Origin: Henriciella sp.
Lineage (GTDB): Bacteria > Pseudomonadota > Alphaproteobacteria > Caulobacterales > Hyphomonadaceae
Direction: 5' to 3'
Assembly (NCBI GenBank): GCA_030066975.1
Contig: JASJAO010000001.1
Span: 434,001 to 498,000, forward strand
Length of the DNA: 64,000 nucleotides
Positions 1-9,036 of the stretch are shown one piece after another. A program made the position numbers and the translations under genes. The notes beneath the pieces were generated by a model. That model was not told the DNA's origin. It saw only the letters and a program-made list of their open reading frames with translations, and searched no databases. Each line of letters begins with the position of its first letter. Position 1 is the first letter of the stretch.

Positions 1-1
1 A

Positions 2-667
2 GACCGCCTTTGGGATGGCAGCACGCTCGACAATAATCGCCTGGAAGCGGCCAATACCGGTCTTCTGGAAGGGATCGACGAGGTTCGGCAGGCGGAGATC
101 GGCTACAAGTATAACGGTCCGAACTTCGACGCCTTTGTTACAGGCTTCTGGACCGAGTCCGACGAGACACAATCGGAAGTCACGCAGCAACGTGTCTTTA
201 CCCAGACTTATGAAGCCTATGGTATAGAAGTTGAGGCGATTGCCGAGTTTGGTGACTTTATCATCAACGGGAATTTCACCTGGACAGATGCTGAGATTAT
301 CGAGGCAGATGATCCCACGCTGATCGGCAACCGCCCGAACCGTCAGGCTGATTACATTTTTACGGTCACGCCTGAGTATAACCGGGACCGCCTGTCAGTC
401 GGGGCGTCTTTTGTCGGCAGTGGAGACTTCTTCCACGGCGATACCGAAACCGTGAAGCAGGATGCCTATATCCTCGTCCACGGCTTTGTCAGCTACGACC
501 TTACGGACGATCTGACATTGAGCGTGAATGCAAACAATCTGTTCGATGAGTTTGTAAACAGCTTCAGTGAAAGTGGCATCTTTACGGGGCCGAATGGCAC
601 GTCTGTAAACCTTGCGGAAAATCTAAACGGGCGCACGGTATCAGCCTCGCTCAAGTATAGTTTCTGA
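2..667 (+). CDS. TonB-dependent receptor, C-terminal part (5' end outside window)
   Basis: The frame is open from the first bases of the window and gives about 221 residues of the outer-membrane beta-barrel of a TonB-dependent receptor. Visible features are alternating amphipathic strands, the NANNLFDEF segment typical of the last strands, and a C-terminal aromatic residue (ending SLKYSF) as used by the BAM machinery. The start, signal peptide and plug lie upstream of the window. A hairpin follows the stop and a dehydrogenase begins 87 nt later on the same strand, so the receptor probably imports the substrate of the sugar genes that follow. The substrate cannot be read from this fragment. 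Confidence 0.9.
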   Translation, partial: DRLWDGSTLDNNRLEAANTGLLEGIDEVRQAEIGYKYNGPNFDAFVTGFWTESDETQSEVTQQRVFTQTYEAYGIEVEAIAEFGDFIINGNFTWTDAEIIEADDPTLIGNRPNRQADYIFTVTPEYNRDRLSVGASFVGSGDFFHGDTETVKQDAYILVHGFVSYDLTDDLTLSVNANNLFDEFVNSFSESGIFTGPNGTSVNLAENLNGRTVSASLKYSF

Positions 668-677
668 TTGCACAAAT

Positions 678-718
678 AGCCGGTCTTCCTAATCCTCCGT
701 CCCACGGGAAGACCGGTT
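678..718 (+). terminator. Hairpin after the TonB receptor, possible attenuator
   Basis: Arms CCGGTCTTCC (680-689) and GGAAGACCGG (707-716) pair perfectly, and the flanking A-T and G-T pairs extend the stem to 12 bp. No strong T-tract follows, so it is either a weak terminator or an mRNA-stabilising hairpin between the receptor and the downstream metabolic genes. Confidence 0.55.
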
Positions 719-754
719 CCTCCCAAAACTTGTTCTTGCAGAGGATTTTGAACC

Positions 755-1708
755 ATGTTGGCTGCACTTCTGGATCAATCAGGATTTCGAGTTGAAGAAC
801 GAAACGCGCCGGTTCCGGGGCCCGGCGAAGTGCTGGTCAAAACCCTGGCTTGCGGAATCTGCGGTGGGGACCAGCACACATTTTCAGTTCGCGACCGTCT
901 AAAAGACAATGAAATCCTTCTGGGGCATGAAGGCACGGGCAATGTGGTTGCCGTTGGCGAGGGCGTCACCGCGTTTCAGGTGGGCGACCTTGTGACCTCT
1001 CTGCGCGGCGCGTTTGCTGAGTACTTCATCACGCCGGAAGCGGAAACGATGAAAGTGCCCGCGAATGTTGATCCACGCCATGCGCTGGGCGAGCCCGTCG
1101 CATGCTGTGTCCATGCCTCCTGGCGGTTTGGAACCAAGCCCGGCGATACCGTTGCCGTGGTTGGTTGTGGTTTTATGGGGCTGATCTGTATGCAGTTGGC
1201 GAAACTGCAGGGGGCAGGCCGGATTGTTGCCATCGACCCGGTCGACTATCGCCGCGATGTTGCGCTACGCCTCGGGGCAGATGAGGCGATGAGCCCGGAC
1301 AATGTCCCCAATTATGACCCGGACGAGGGGCTGTTCGACATCGTGATCGAAGCCACTGGGGTCCCGTCTGCACTTGAGCTGTCGACTGATCTGGTCAAAC
1401 AGCACGGCATAGTGAGCCTGATCGGCTATCATGAGAGCCAGAACGGGCAACGCTCGGTCAATATGCAACGGTGGAATTTCAAAGCCATCGATGTGATCAA
1501 CGGTCATGTCCGCCGCGATGACGAAAAATTCCAGGCCATGGTTGAAGGGGTCAATCTGATCGCGGACGGTAAGCTCCAAACCGCGCCTTTGGTCGATCAG
1601 TATCAGCTTGAAGATATCTCGGTCGCCTTTGACGACATCTTCGGCCGCCAAAAGGAATTGTTCAAAGTCGTACTTGTGACGGATGAATTATCAGAGACGA
1701 CCGAATGA
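755..1708 (+). CDS. Zinc-type medium-chain alcohol/polyol dehydrogenase
   Basis: A 317-residue MDR-superfamily dehydrogenase. The N-terminal GroES-like domain carries the catalytic-zinc set: Cys36 in GICGG, His58-Glu59 in GHEG and Glu113. The Rossmann domain has VGCGFMG at about 136-142. The four-cysteine structural-zinc lobe of classical alcohol dehydrogenases is absent and the protein is somewhat short for the family. It probably oxidises a hydroxyl of a sugar or polyol with NAD(P). The stop overlaps the next start by 4 nt, so it is translationally coupled to a Gfo/Idh/MocA oxidoreductase. The two probably act in sequence on the same sugar. The substrate is unknown. Confidence 0.85.
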   Translation: MLAALLDQSGFRVEERNAPVPGPGEVLVKTLACGICGGDQHTFSVRDRLKDNEILLGHEGTGNVVAVGEGVTAFQVGDLVTSLRGAFAEYFITPEAETMKVPANVDPRHALGEPVACCVHASWRFGTKPGDTVAVVGCGFMGLICMQLAKLQGAGRIVAIDPVDYRRDVALRLGADEAMSPDNVPNYDPDEGLFDIVIEATGVPSALELSTDLVKQHGIVSLIGYHESQNGQRSVNMQRWNFKAIDVINGHVRRDDEKFQAMVEGVNLIADGKLQTAPLVDQYQLEDISVAFDDIFGRQKELFKVVLVTDELSETTE

Positions 1709-2703
1709 TCCGGATCGGCTTACTCGGGACATCGAGAGTCTGCCTCGATGCCATGATAAAGCCCGCGTCGGCGCGATCCGATGTCGAAATCGCGGCTGCA
1801 GCCTCCCGGTCTCTTGAGCGCGCGAACGCGTTTGCGAGAGCGCATCAGATCAGTCGCGCATTTGGCAGCTATGACGATCTGATCCGGGATCCACAGATCG
1901 ACCTTGTCTATATTGGTCTTCCGCCCAGCGCGCATTGTGAGTGGGTGATCAAGGCTGTGCAGGCCGGCAAGCACGTTCTATGCGAAAAACCTCTGGCCAT
2001 GAATGCCGTTGAGGCCGAACGGATGGCCGGTGTCGCAGAACAGTCAGGCACCTGTCTAATTGAAGCGGTCCATTATCGCTATCATCCCATCATCATGGAT
2101 TTGCTTGAGCGCGTGACACGCGGCAATCTCGGGCCAATTCACCTTATCAAGGCGCATTTCAATATTCCGGTCCCATACCGTGAGGGCGAATTCAGATACC
2201 GAGCAGGCCTGGGCGGTGGCGCGCTTATGGACCTTGGCTGCTACCCTGTACATTGGGCACGAACCATCACAGGCGAGCCTGCAACCGTGCTTCAGGCGAA
2301 CTGCCAGACGCTTGGATATCAAGTTGATGTGGCAAGCTCGGCGGTGTTGCGGTTTCCGTCAGGCTGTGTGGCGGTCATCAATTGCTCCATGGATGAGGCC
2401 CTGCCCGACCGATTGGATGCCGGCCTGACGATCGTTGCTGAAAATGGCTGGATCGAGGTGGACAATCCCCTGCAACCGGAGTTCGGGAGCCGCATGATGG
2501 GCGTGATCAACGGTGATCGGTTCGAGCAGTCTTGTACGGGAACAACTTTCACCTATCAGCTCGATCACGCGCTCGCACAGATCCGGGGTGAGCGAGCTGC
2601 TCTCACGGGTGGCACCGATTCAATCGAAAATATGAGGGTGCTGGATGCCATCAAGGCGATTGCTGTGCCCGAGGACACCCGACCAATCGCGGCAATTGCA
2701 TAG
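1705..2703 (+). CDS. Gfo/Idh/MocA-family oxidoreductase
   Basis: A 332-residue NAD(P)-dependent sugar oxidoreductase. The N-terminal Rossmann fold begins at once (GLLGTS) and the family hallmark EKP is at residues 94-96 (CEKPLAMN), where the lysine is catalytic. The C-terminal half is the family's alpha/beta substrate domain. The start lies inside the stop of the preceding dehydrogenase (ATGA overlap). Members act on glucose, inositol, xylose or amino-sugar derivatives, and some shuttle keto-sugar intermediates. With the neighbouring MDR enzyme it could oxidise and reduce at different carbons of one sugar. That pairing is inferred. Confidence 0.88.
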   Translation: MIRIGLLGTSRVCLDAMIKPASARSDVEIAAAASRSLERANAFARAHQISRAFGSYDDLIRDPQIDLVYIGLPPSAHCEWVIKAVQAGKHVLCEKPLAMNAVEAERMAGVAEQSGTCLIEAVHYRYHPIIMDLLERVTRGNLGPIHLIKAHFNIPVPYREGEFRYRAGLGGGALMDLGCYPVHWARTITGEPATVLQANCQTLGYQVDVASSAVLRFPSGCVAVINCSMDEALPDRLDAGLTIVAENGWIEVDNPLQPEFGSRMMGVINGDRFEQSCTGTTFTYQLDHALAQIRGERAALTGGTDSIENMRVLDAIKAIAVPEDTRPIAAIA

Positions 2704-2740
2704 AAGTAAACGAACGAAGAGACTGGGGAGGAGAGAGCAA

Positions 2741-3970
2741 ATGGCAATTAGATCAGCGAAGCTGGAGGTGCGTCAGTCTTATCTTCTCGTCACTCTGCTC
2801 ACCTACATCATGTTCTTCATGTTCGCGATGACGACCGAGTCGATTGGCGAGGTGATCAAGCTTGCAAAAGGCGAGATGGGCCTCACCAACATTCAGGCGA
2901 GTGCCCTGCATTGGTCGACGATGGCGGCCATCGCCATTAGCGGCATCGGACTGGGATTTCTTGCGGACCGATACGGGCGCAAGTTCACCATTATCCTGGG
3001 GCTAAGCATGTATGGCGTGGCCAGTGCGGTATTCTATTTCGGCGAGACATTCGCCATGTATCTCGTCCTCCTCTTCATCACAGGCATCGCGATCGGCGTC
3101 TTCAAAACTGCCGCGCTGGCTTTGATCGGCGATATTACTTCTGACGCTGAGGAACACACCAAGCAGATGAATATGGTTGAGGGATTCTTTGGTATTGGCG
3201 CGATTGTCGGCCCGCTCTGCGTCGTACAGTTTAGCGAGCGAGGCATCCACTGGAGTTGGCTCTACGTTCTGGCGGCCGGCATGTGCCTGGTGATGATTAT
3301 CATGGCGCTGGCGACTGAATATCCGGACATGAAAAAGAGCGAAAGCGAGGTCACGCTTGGGCGCACGTTTGCGCTGCTCAACAACAAGTACGCCTTGGGG
3401 TTTTCGTTCGCTTGCGCCATGTATGTCGGCTGCGAGGTGGCGATTTTTGTCTGGCTTCCAACCTTCCTTGACGGCTATTCGGGCACAGAGATCGCAACTG
3501 TTCTTGCGACCTATGCGGTGACCATATTCTTCGTTCTGCGGGCGGCTGGTAGATTTCTTGGCGTCTGGTTGCTGAACCACTTTGATTGGAAGCTGATTCT
3601 GCTCGTCTATTGCCTGGCAATCTTCCTGTGCTTCCTGTTCAGCGGTCTGCTCGGACAGACGGCGTCGATTTTCCTGTTGCCGCTTTCCGGGGCATTCATG
3701 TCGGTAGTCTACCCAACCTTGAACTCCAAGGGCATCAGTTGCTTTGACAAATCCGAGCATGGTGCGGTCGCCGGTCTAATCTTGTTCTTTACCGCGGCCT
3801 CGGCAGCCATCTTCCCATTGCTGATGGCCTTTGCAGCCGATTGGATCGGCGGTGGCGACATGCGTTATGGCTTCTATCTGGCGACGCTGTTGGCAGCAGG
3901 ATTGTTCGGCTTCTCTCTCTATAATTTGAGCCAAGACCCGGCTGGCCGCGTCCTGGCCGAGACCCGATAG
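2741..3970 (+). CDS. MFS transporter
   Basis: A 409-residue major facilitator with about 12 hydrophobic segments and the conserved loop-2/3 motif GFLADRYGRK. I start at the ATG at 2741, which has GGGGAGGAGAG just upstream. A longer in-frame start at 2645 would lie inside the previous gene and has no such site. It follows the Gfo/Idh/MocA gene by 37 nt and probably moves the sugar delivered to the periplasm by the upstream TonB receptor across the inner membrane. The substrate is not determinable from sequence. Confidence 0.85.
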   Translation: MAIRSAKLEVRQSYLLVTLLTYIMFFMFAMTTESIGEVIKLAKGEMGLTNIQASALHWSTMAAIAISGIGLGFLADRYGRKFTIILGLSMYGVASAVFYFGETFAMYLVLLFITGIAIGVFKTAALALIGDITSDAEEHTKQMNMVEGFFGIGAIVGPLCVVQFSERGIHWSWLYVLAAGMCLVMIIMALATEYPDMKKSESEVTLGRTFALLNNKYALGFSFACAMYVGCEVAIFVWLPTFLDGYSGTEIATVLATYAVTIFFVLRAAGRFLGVWLLNHFDWKLILLVYCLAIFLCFLFSGLLGQTASIFLLPLSGAFMSVVYPTLNSKGISCFDKSEHGAVAGLILFFTAASAAIFPLLMAFAADWIGGGDMRYGFYLATLLAAGLFGFSLYNLSQDPAGRVLAETR

Positions 3971-3989
3971 TCTGCCGGAGCCTGGATGT

Positions 3990-5099
3990 ATGCTCGATCC
4001 GTTTGTCCCTGTTCCACCGGCAGAATCCGAGCCGTTTCGCGGCGGTATTGTTCACCCAAAGCTGTGGCTCTGGGACAGTTGGTGCTGTTCCGCGAACGGT
4101 GTCTCTCACCTCTTTTGTCTGGCGTTGAACCGGCGCGACCAGCAAGGAAATCCTATTCAGCCGATCGAGCGGAATAGTTTCAGCTTTCACATTCGTCACT
4201 TCGTCTCTAACGATGAAGGCCAAAGCTGGCGCGATCAGGGATGTGTTTTGCGTCCGTCAACTGATCCCAACAGTTTCTATGCGAAGTCTGTTTGGAGCGG
4301 GGGTGTTATGCCTTTGCCGGATGGCCGCCTATTGATGGGTTTCACCGGTATCCCGCAGAAAGGGCCGAACCGAAATTTCTTCCAATCCATTGGGCTCGCC
4401 CATCTTGATTCATCTGGACGGCTCATCTCGGTTCAGCCAGAGCCGATCTCGTGCCCGGAAAGGGACTATGACACCATTGTCCGAGCCGGCTACTATCTCG
4501 GTCCGCGCGACAGTCTGGGCTCAGACCGCGGGGAAGAGGGTGGTCCCATCATGGCATGGCGCGATCCCTTCATCTATGTTGGTGAAACGGGGCAGCTGGA
4601 GGCGATCTGGTCGGCAAAGATCTCGCCGAATGAAGGGGCGATTGCGCGTGCGACCCTGGTTGAGACCTCGACTGGCTTCGAGCTCGGTGAACTGCTACCA
4701 CCCGTGCGGCTGCCCAGCGCAGAAAGCTATGCTCAAACTGAAGTTCCGAAACTCTACCATGATCCCACAACAGCGGGTTATCTGCTGCTGATCTCGTCGT
4801 GTGATCGCATGTATGAGGGCCAACCCGATTCCGAAGTCTCGAAACGGATGCGTCTTTATTCCAGCCGGAATGTGGCTGGGCCATGGTCAGCGTTTCGGGT
4901 CGCGGGCAGTGAGATCACGAATGACGGCCTGCTGTTTGGTGGCTCCTTGCTGAACGCCGAATTTAAGTCTGGACAGCTGACTTTCGTCACCCCAGTCACG
5001 GAGGAGGCTGAGGCAGACCGGCAGCTCACAATAGGCCCGCTGGCCAAGCTGGATTTGAACCATGAGGCCTCATTCCTGAATAGCCAAAAAAGCTCTTAG
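3990..5099 (+). CDS. GH32/GH68-like (clan GH-J) five-bladed propeller enzyme
   Basis: A 369-residue soluble protein with no signal peptide. It resembles the levansucrase/invertase clan: a WDSW block with the would-be nucleophile Asp29, WSGG at 102-105 followed by a strand like GH68 (LLMGFTG), an RDP triad at 191-193 (transition-state stabiliser Asp192) and TEVP with a candidate acid/base Glu251. These are seen in the right order. The family assignment is by motif only, overall similarity looks distant, and the linkage cleaved is unknown. It ends the sugar operon 19 nt after the MFS gene and its stop overlaps the convergent LacI gene by 4 nt. It could be a cytoplasmic glycoside hydrolase or phosphorylase for the imported sugar. 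Confidence 0.6.
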   Translation: MLDPFVPVPPAESEPFRGGIVHPKLWLWDSWCCSANGVSHLFCLALNRRDQQGNPIQPIERNSFSFHIRHFVSNDEGQSWRDQGCVLRPSTDPNSFYAKSVWSGGVMPLPDGRLLMGFTGIPQKGPNRNFFQSIGLAHLDSSGRLISVQPEPISCPERDYDTIVRAGYYLGPRDSLGSDRGEEGGPIMAWRDPFIYVGETGQLEAIWSAKISPNEGAIARATLVETSTGFELGELLPPVRLPSAESYAQTEVPKLYHDPTTAGYLLLISSCDRMYEGQPDSEVSKRMRLYSSRNVAGPWSAFRVAGSEITNDGLLFGGSLLNAEFKSGQLTFVTPVTEEAEADRQLTIGPLAKLDLNHEASFLNSQKSS

Positions 5100-6124
5100 C
5101 TATCAGATTTCAGCTTGCTTCCGCACGATTCTCGGACGATCAGTTCTGCTGGTAACAGGGTTGAACTTACCTGTTCTCCTGCGGTCAGTTTCAAAAGGGA
5201 ATCGACCAAGATCGCACTGGCCTGATGGATCGATTGGTGGATCGTCGTCAGGGGCGGGCCAAATAGCTTGGCGGCAGAAACATCATCATAGCCGACGATT
5301 GACACGTCCTCTGGTACAGAGATGCCGGCCTCGGAAAGCCCTCTCATCAGGCTCATGGCGATCACGTCGCTGGAGGCAAATATGGCATCGAAATTGATCC
5401 CGGCTTCCAAACGCGTTTGCAGCTGTGTGTAGGCAGAAAGTTGGTTGTACGGGGTCTCGACCAGAAGTGCACTATCAACCGTGTGTCCCAGTTTCTTGTG
5501 CGCATCCTTGTATCCCTGATAGCGCAGCTTCGTTTCGAGCGCGCTTGTATCCCCAAAGAATGCAACACGTTTCCGCCCGAGTTTTAAAAGATGCATGGTT
5601 GCAAGTTCACCGCCCCTGCGATTATCCGTGCCAACAGCGCAATAGTTCAGATCCGGAACGATACCGCCCCACACTACGAGATTCGGGATCTCCCTTGCGA
5701 TCGCTCTTAATCGGTGATGCGAGCGCAGTTGACCAAAGATAATCAGGCCTTCGCTGGGCCCCGCTGACAAGAGCGCCTGTATCGCGTCATCCTGAGCGAG
5801 CGGATACTTCGTCAGCAGCGTATTATAGCCCCGGTCAGTAAGCTCGTCGGCAATAGCGCCGACCATTTCCATCTTGAAGGGAGACGAGAAACGTTCGGTG
5901 TGAACCCGCCCGGTTGGCAGCACCAATGTAATATTGGGCACGCTGTCCTGACGCCACTCCCACACAGATGAAGTCAGCCGATAATTGTGCTCATAGGCAA
6001 GTTTTCGAATCTTGGTTTTCGTTCGCTCGGACACCTGGTCGCTGTCCTGAAGCGCTCTTGATACAGTTGACTTGGAGACGCCCGCCATCTGGGCAATGTC
6101 ATCCATTCTGATCTTTTTGCTCAT
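5096..6124 (-). CDS. LacI-family transcriptional repressor
   Basis: A 342-residue regulator. The N-terminal helix-turn-helix (residues about 5-25) contains the classic AGVSKSTVSRAL block, followed by the hinge region and a periplasmic-binding-protein-like sensor domain ending in the dimer lobe (SIVGYDDV near residue 280). It is convergent with the GH32/68-like gene and their last 4 nt overlap. By position it should control the dehydrogenase/MFS/glycosidase operon and the upstream TonB receptor in response to a sugar. Its likely operators upstream of the receptor are outside the window. Confidence 0.92.
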   Translation of the reverse strand: MSKKIRMDDIAQMAGVSKSTVSRALQDSDQVSERTKTKIRKLAYEHNYRLTSSVWEWRQDSVPNITLVLPTGRVHTERFSSPFKMEMVGAIADELTDRGYNTLLTKYPLAQDDAIQALLSAGPSEGLIIFGQLRSHHRLRAIAREIPNLVVWGGIVPDLNYCAVGTDNRRGGELATMHLLKLGRKRVAFFGDTSALETKLRYQGYKDAHKKLGHTVDSALLVETPYNQLSAYTQLQTRLEAGINFDAIFASSDVIAMSLMRGLSEAGISVPEDVSIVGYDDVSAAKLFGPPLTTIHQSIHQASAILVDSLLKLTAGEQVSSTLLPAELIVRESCGSKLKSDS

Positions 6125-6201
6125 AACCCGCCCGCATCTACAGTTTCAAGCTATATCCGAGCGTTGCGAGACGGCAAGTTCTTGTTCTCGAGCACGTGTA
6201 G

Positions 6202-6213
6202 GAATACCGATAC
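6202..6213. promoter_or_regulatory. 12-bp element shared with the 12501-12512 promoter region
   Basis: GAATACCGATAC lies about 80 nt upstream of the LacI gene. The identical 12-mer is at 12501-12512 upstream of the TonB receptor, in the same orientation relative to its gene. On the coding strand it reads GTATCGGTATTC, a CG-centred imperfect palindrome as LacI-family operators tend to be. Function is inferred only. Confidence 0.3.
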
Positions 6214-6312
6214 TCTGGCAAGGAATGCATCAGAACCGTTGCAGGCACAGTCACACCGGGCGCTAACTCAGACAGACGCGAACACCCTGCTGCCGCCCGA
6301 TTAAAGGTCGAG

Positions 6313-7275
6313 CTAGAGGTTTAACACCAGAACCGACCCAGGTTTTGCGCGAGAGACACAGCAAGCGATCATGTCCCCTGCTTCCTTCTCATCATCGTAG
6401 AGACAGGAATCCAGATGGATGAGATCACCCTCTACAACTTCGGTCAGGCAGGTTCCACATGTCCCCTCCTGACAAGAGGAGGGAACGTCCACGCCATTCT
6501 CCGCCAAAACGCCCAACAAAGTCTTGTCCTCTGGTACGACAAGCTCTGTGTTGGATTTTTGTAGCCGGACTGAAAATGCGCCTGAGTTATCTGCCGACAA
6601 GGCGATCTCCTGGGCTTCGAAATATTCCTTTCGCACGGCGCCTGATGGCCAATGGCCGGTGGCGGCATCCAGGCCATCCATGAGGTTTTGAGGGCCACAG
6701 GCGTAGATTTGCGCGCCCTCGCGTGCAGTTTTCAGCAAGTCATTGAGGTTGAGGCGTTCGCCATCAGGGGTTTTGCTAAAGTGCACCTGAGTGTGTTCGC
6801 CCAGGCGTCCAGACGTCAACTCATCCAGAAAGGCTGATTTTTCAGGCGTCTGAGCACAATAGTGCAGTTCGAAAGACGCGTTCTGATCCAACAAAGCATC
6901 TGCCATGGCCCGGATCGGTGTAATGCCGATACCGCCTGCAACCAGGATATAGTGGGATTTGTCGGCCTCCAGTGGAAAATTGTTCCGCGGTGGCGAGATG
7001 GTGATTTGATCTCCGACCGAGACCTGGTCGCAGAGCTCTAACGATCCTCCGCGCCCGTCAGCTTCTCGCAGCACAGCGACACGATATTCTCCGGGGATCT
7101 CGGAAATACGGTGCAGCGAATATTGTCGCAGCAGACCGCTCGGCAGTTGAACATCAATATGTGCGCCAGCCTGTCCACGGTCCAGATTCTCTTTGTTCGC
7201 CAGAAACGTGAAACTGAAAATGTCGCGGGCAATCTCTCGCTTTTCCGTAACGGTCGCCTCTACCAGATCCGACAT
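6313..7275 (-). CDS. Rieske oxygenase reductase component (phthalate dioxygenase reductase/VanB type)
   Basis: A 320-residue flavoprotein with the domain order of the phthalate dioxygenase reductase/VanB family. The flavin-binding domain has RQYSL, the NAD-binding domain has GGIGITPI, and a C-terminal plant-type [2Fe-2S] ferredoxin domain has ligands Cys268, Cys273, Cys276 and Cys305 (or 306). It passes electrons from NAD(P)H to the terminal oxygenase encoded divergently 192 bp away. The C-terminal ferredoxin position marks a class IA two-component system with no separate ferredoxin. The aromatic or other substrate is unknown. Confidence 0.9.
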   Translation of the reverse strand: MSDLVEATVTEKREIARDIFSFTFLANKENLDRGQAGAHIDVQLPSGLLRQYSLHRISEIPGEYRVAVLREADGRGGSLELCDQVSVGDQITISPPRNNFPLEADKSHYILVAGGIGITPIRAMADALLDQNASFELHYCAQTPEKSAFLDELTSGRLGEHTQVHFSKTPDGERLNLNDLLKTAREGAQIYACGPQNLMDGLDAATGHWPSGAVRKEYFEAQEIALSADNSGAFSVRLQKSNTELVVPEDKTLLGVLAENGVDVPSSCQEGTCGTCLTEVVEGDLIHLDSCLYDDEKEAGDMIACCVSRAKPGSVLVLNL

Positions 7276-7352
7276 TTTGTTTCCCTTTCGTCTTGTTGTC
7301 TTCGCCTATTTGCGAGCAGTGCAAAGGAACGGCAATTCATCGGGAAAGAATT

Positions 7353-7381
7353 CGGACGAATCGCCAGATATCTGGACAGAT
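7353..7381 (+). promoter_or_regulatory. Candidate AraC-type activator site upstream of the Rieske oxygenase
   Basis: CGGACGAATCGCCAGATATC begins at 7353 and is followed by TGGACAGAT. It contains two GGAC boxes 20 bp apart (7354 and 7374), as expected for direct-repeat AraC sites, and a perfect palindrome CCAGATATCTGG at 7364-7375. Over the first 25 positions it matches 20 in the element at 12467-12494 upstream of the TonB receptor, in the same orientation to its gene. It lies between the divergent reductase and oxygenase genes. Confidence 0.55.
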
Positions 7382-7467
7382 GATTGGTCAAACAATCCGG
7401 GTTTATCCGTACAACAATCAGTAACAGCGCTCGAATAGCGCCTTAAGCTTTGATTGGAGGTTATAAG

Positions 7468-8856
7468 ATGGCAGACGGCTCCCCGCATACGTTGATCGAT
7501 ACTGAGGAACGGTTTGAACAGGTCGCGCCGACAACATCCTATGGCGGAAAGTTTAAACGGGGCACGGCCGATATGCTGTCGCGCAAGGCGCGTAAACTCT
7601 TCGGATCAATCCCCGGCTTTGGTGGTTTAAAGCGCAAGCTGGATGAACCAAGCCTGCAAGTCCTGTCGTCTGAAAGCGACTTCATGGCTAAGTGGTACAA
7701 GCAGGATTTCGGCACGCCGGATAAGCCGAATGAGCTGCAGGACATGCCCTGGGACTATATCGAAGAACATCAGGAAGACATTCCGTTTTTCGGTCTGCGT
7801 GAATATTGGTATCCAGCCTGCGAGTCGCATGAGCTGAAGCATAATGAGCACAAAGCCGTACGGTTGCTGGGCGACAATCTCGTGCTCTTTCGAACCGCAG
7901 ACGGCTCACCTGGAGCCCTCGAAAATCGCTGCCCGCATCGCGGCGCACTTCTGACGCTTGGCCAGGTTAATGTCTGGGAAGTCGGAACCATTACGTGTCG
8001 CTACCATGGTATGACGTTTGACAAAGATGGTGAGTGTGTCGCGTTCCTGGCAGACGGCCCGAATAGCCCGACTTGCGGCAAGATCAAAGCGAAGTCTTAT
8101 CCTGCTGATGAAGTTGGCGGCATTATCTGGGTGTATATGGGCGTGAAGGAAAATCCGCCGTCCATTCTGGACTCAATGCCTCATGCGCGTGAGGTGCTGA
8201 CGGATGATACATTGATCCGGAACCGCATGACCGTGCCTTACAACTATCTCAATCAGCTCGATAATACGGTCGATATGACCCATGTCGGCTGCCTGCACCG
8301 AACCTGTTACCTGTTCGGGGATCAGAAAATGGGTGGCGGTGTGAAGTTCACCGAACTGCCTGGTGACGGTGTCCATGCCACTCTTCGAGAAGAAGGCGGG
8401 CATGGTGGAACGAAGGCGATCGATGAAATTCGATGGTTCATGCCGAATCTGGTCCATCACGGTGAAGAGTTCATGGAGGGCGGCGTCCACGGCATCTGGT
8501 TCTGGTTTGTCCCGGATGATGCCGGTTCGTTTACGGCCTGGATGATCGGTGCGATCAAGAGCAAAAAAGTGGGTAAGACCAAAGCCCGCATGATGTCGAA
8601 AATGCTGAAAGAAGCGTTGCAGTCGGATGCCATGCCCGGCATGGCCTGCTTCATCGGTGGCGACGCGCCCATGCAATTGTCGCAAGGCCGCGTTGTGCGC
8701 TGGGATCAGGAACAGCTGACCCGTACAGATCGCGCTGTGCTTAAAGTGCGCCAGATGATGAAAGAAGCCCACAAAGCTGAACAGGAAGAGCGGCGCAAGC
8801 GTGGCCTTGATCCCCTTGCCCACCGTGTTTCACGCCAGCCTGTTGAAACAAGCTAA
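7468..8856 (+). CDS. Rieske non-haem iron oxygenase, large subunit
   Basis: A 462-residue terminal oxygenase. The Rieske [2Fe-2S] site is Cys155/His157 and Cys177/His180 (CPHRG and CRYHG). The mononuclear-iron segment NTVDMTHVGCLH gives Asp269 as bridge and His272/His277 as ligands. The WYPACES block before the Rieske domain is typical of the phthalate/vanillate-type group of homomultimeric oxygenases. I start at 7468 because GGAGG lies 7 nt upstream; a TTG at 7450 is also in frame. It works with the divergent reductase to hydroxylate or O-demethylate an aromatic or polycyclic compound. A hairpin terminator follows. Confidence 0.93.
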   Translation: MADGSPHTLIDTEERFEQVAPTTSYGGKFKRGTADMLSRKARKLFGSIPGFGGLKRKLDEPSLQVLSSESDFMAKWYKQDFGTPDKPNELQDMPWDYIEEHQEDIPFFGLREYWYPACESHELKHNEHKAVRLLGDNLVLFRTADGSPGALENRCPHRGALLTLGQVNVWEVGTITCRYHGMTFDKDGECVAFLADGPNSPTCGKIKAKSYPADEVGGIIWVYMGVKENPPSILDSMPHAREVLTDDTLIRNRMTVPYNYLNQLDNTVDMTHVGCLHRTCYLFGDQKMGGGVKFTELPGDGVHATLREEGGHGGTKAIDEIRWFMPNLVHHGEEFMEGGVHGIWFWFVPDDAGSFTAWMIGAIKSKKVGKTKARMMSKMLKEALQSDAMPGMACFIGGDAPMQLSQGRVVRWDQEQLTRTDRAVLKVRQMMKEAHKAEQEERRKRGLDPLAHRVSRQPVETS

Positions 8857-8884
8857 GCTTCAAAAACCGAATCTCCCTACTTAA

Positions 8885-8921
8885 AATGGTTAGTCGCTTC
8901 GGCGGTTAACCATTCTTTTTT
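8885..8921 (+). terminator. Rho-independent terminator after the Rieske oxygenase
   Basis: A 13-bp stem (AATGGTTAGTCGC paired with GCGGTTAACCATT, including two G-T pairs) closes on a TTCG tetraloop and is followed by CTTTTTT. This is a textbook intrinsic terminator 28 nt after the stop. Confidence 0.93.
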
Positions 8922-9036
8922 AGCGGGTCTCAGCCTCCTCATCGACCGTCAAAACATCAAAAGTTGTCTTCTGAAGCGTTTTCACGGATGTTGTCTCTCA
9001 GTGATCAGGCAATAGCGAGAGTCTTGAGGACAGGCC

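Noticed and set aside
3002-3760. A 252-codon open frame on the - strand
   Set aside because: It lies wholly antisense to the MFS transporter gene, has a low-complexity charged composition and no recognisable domain.
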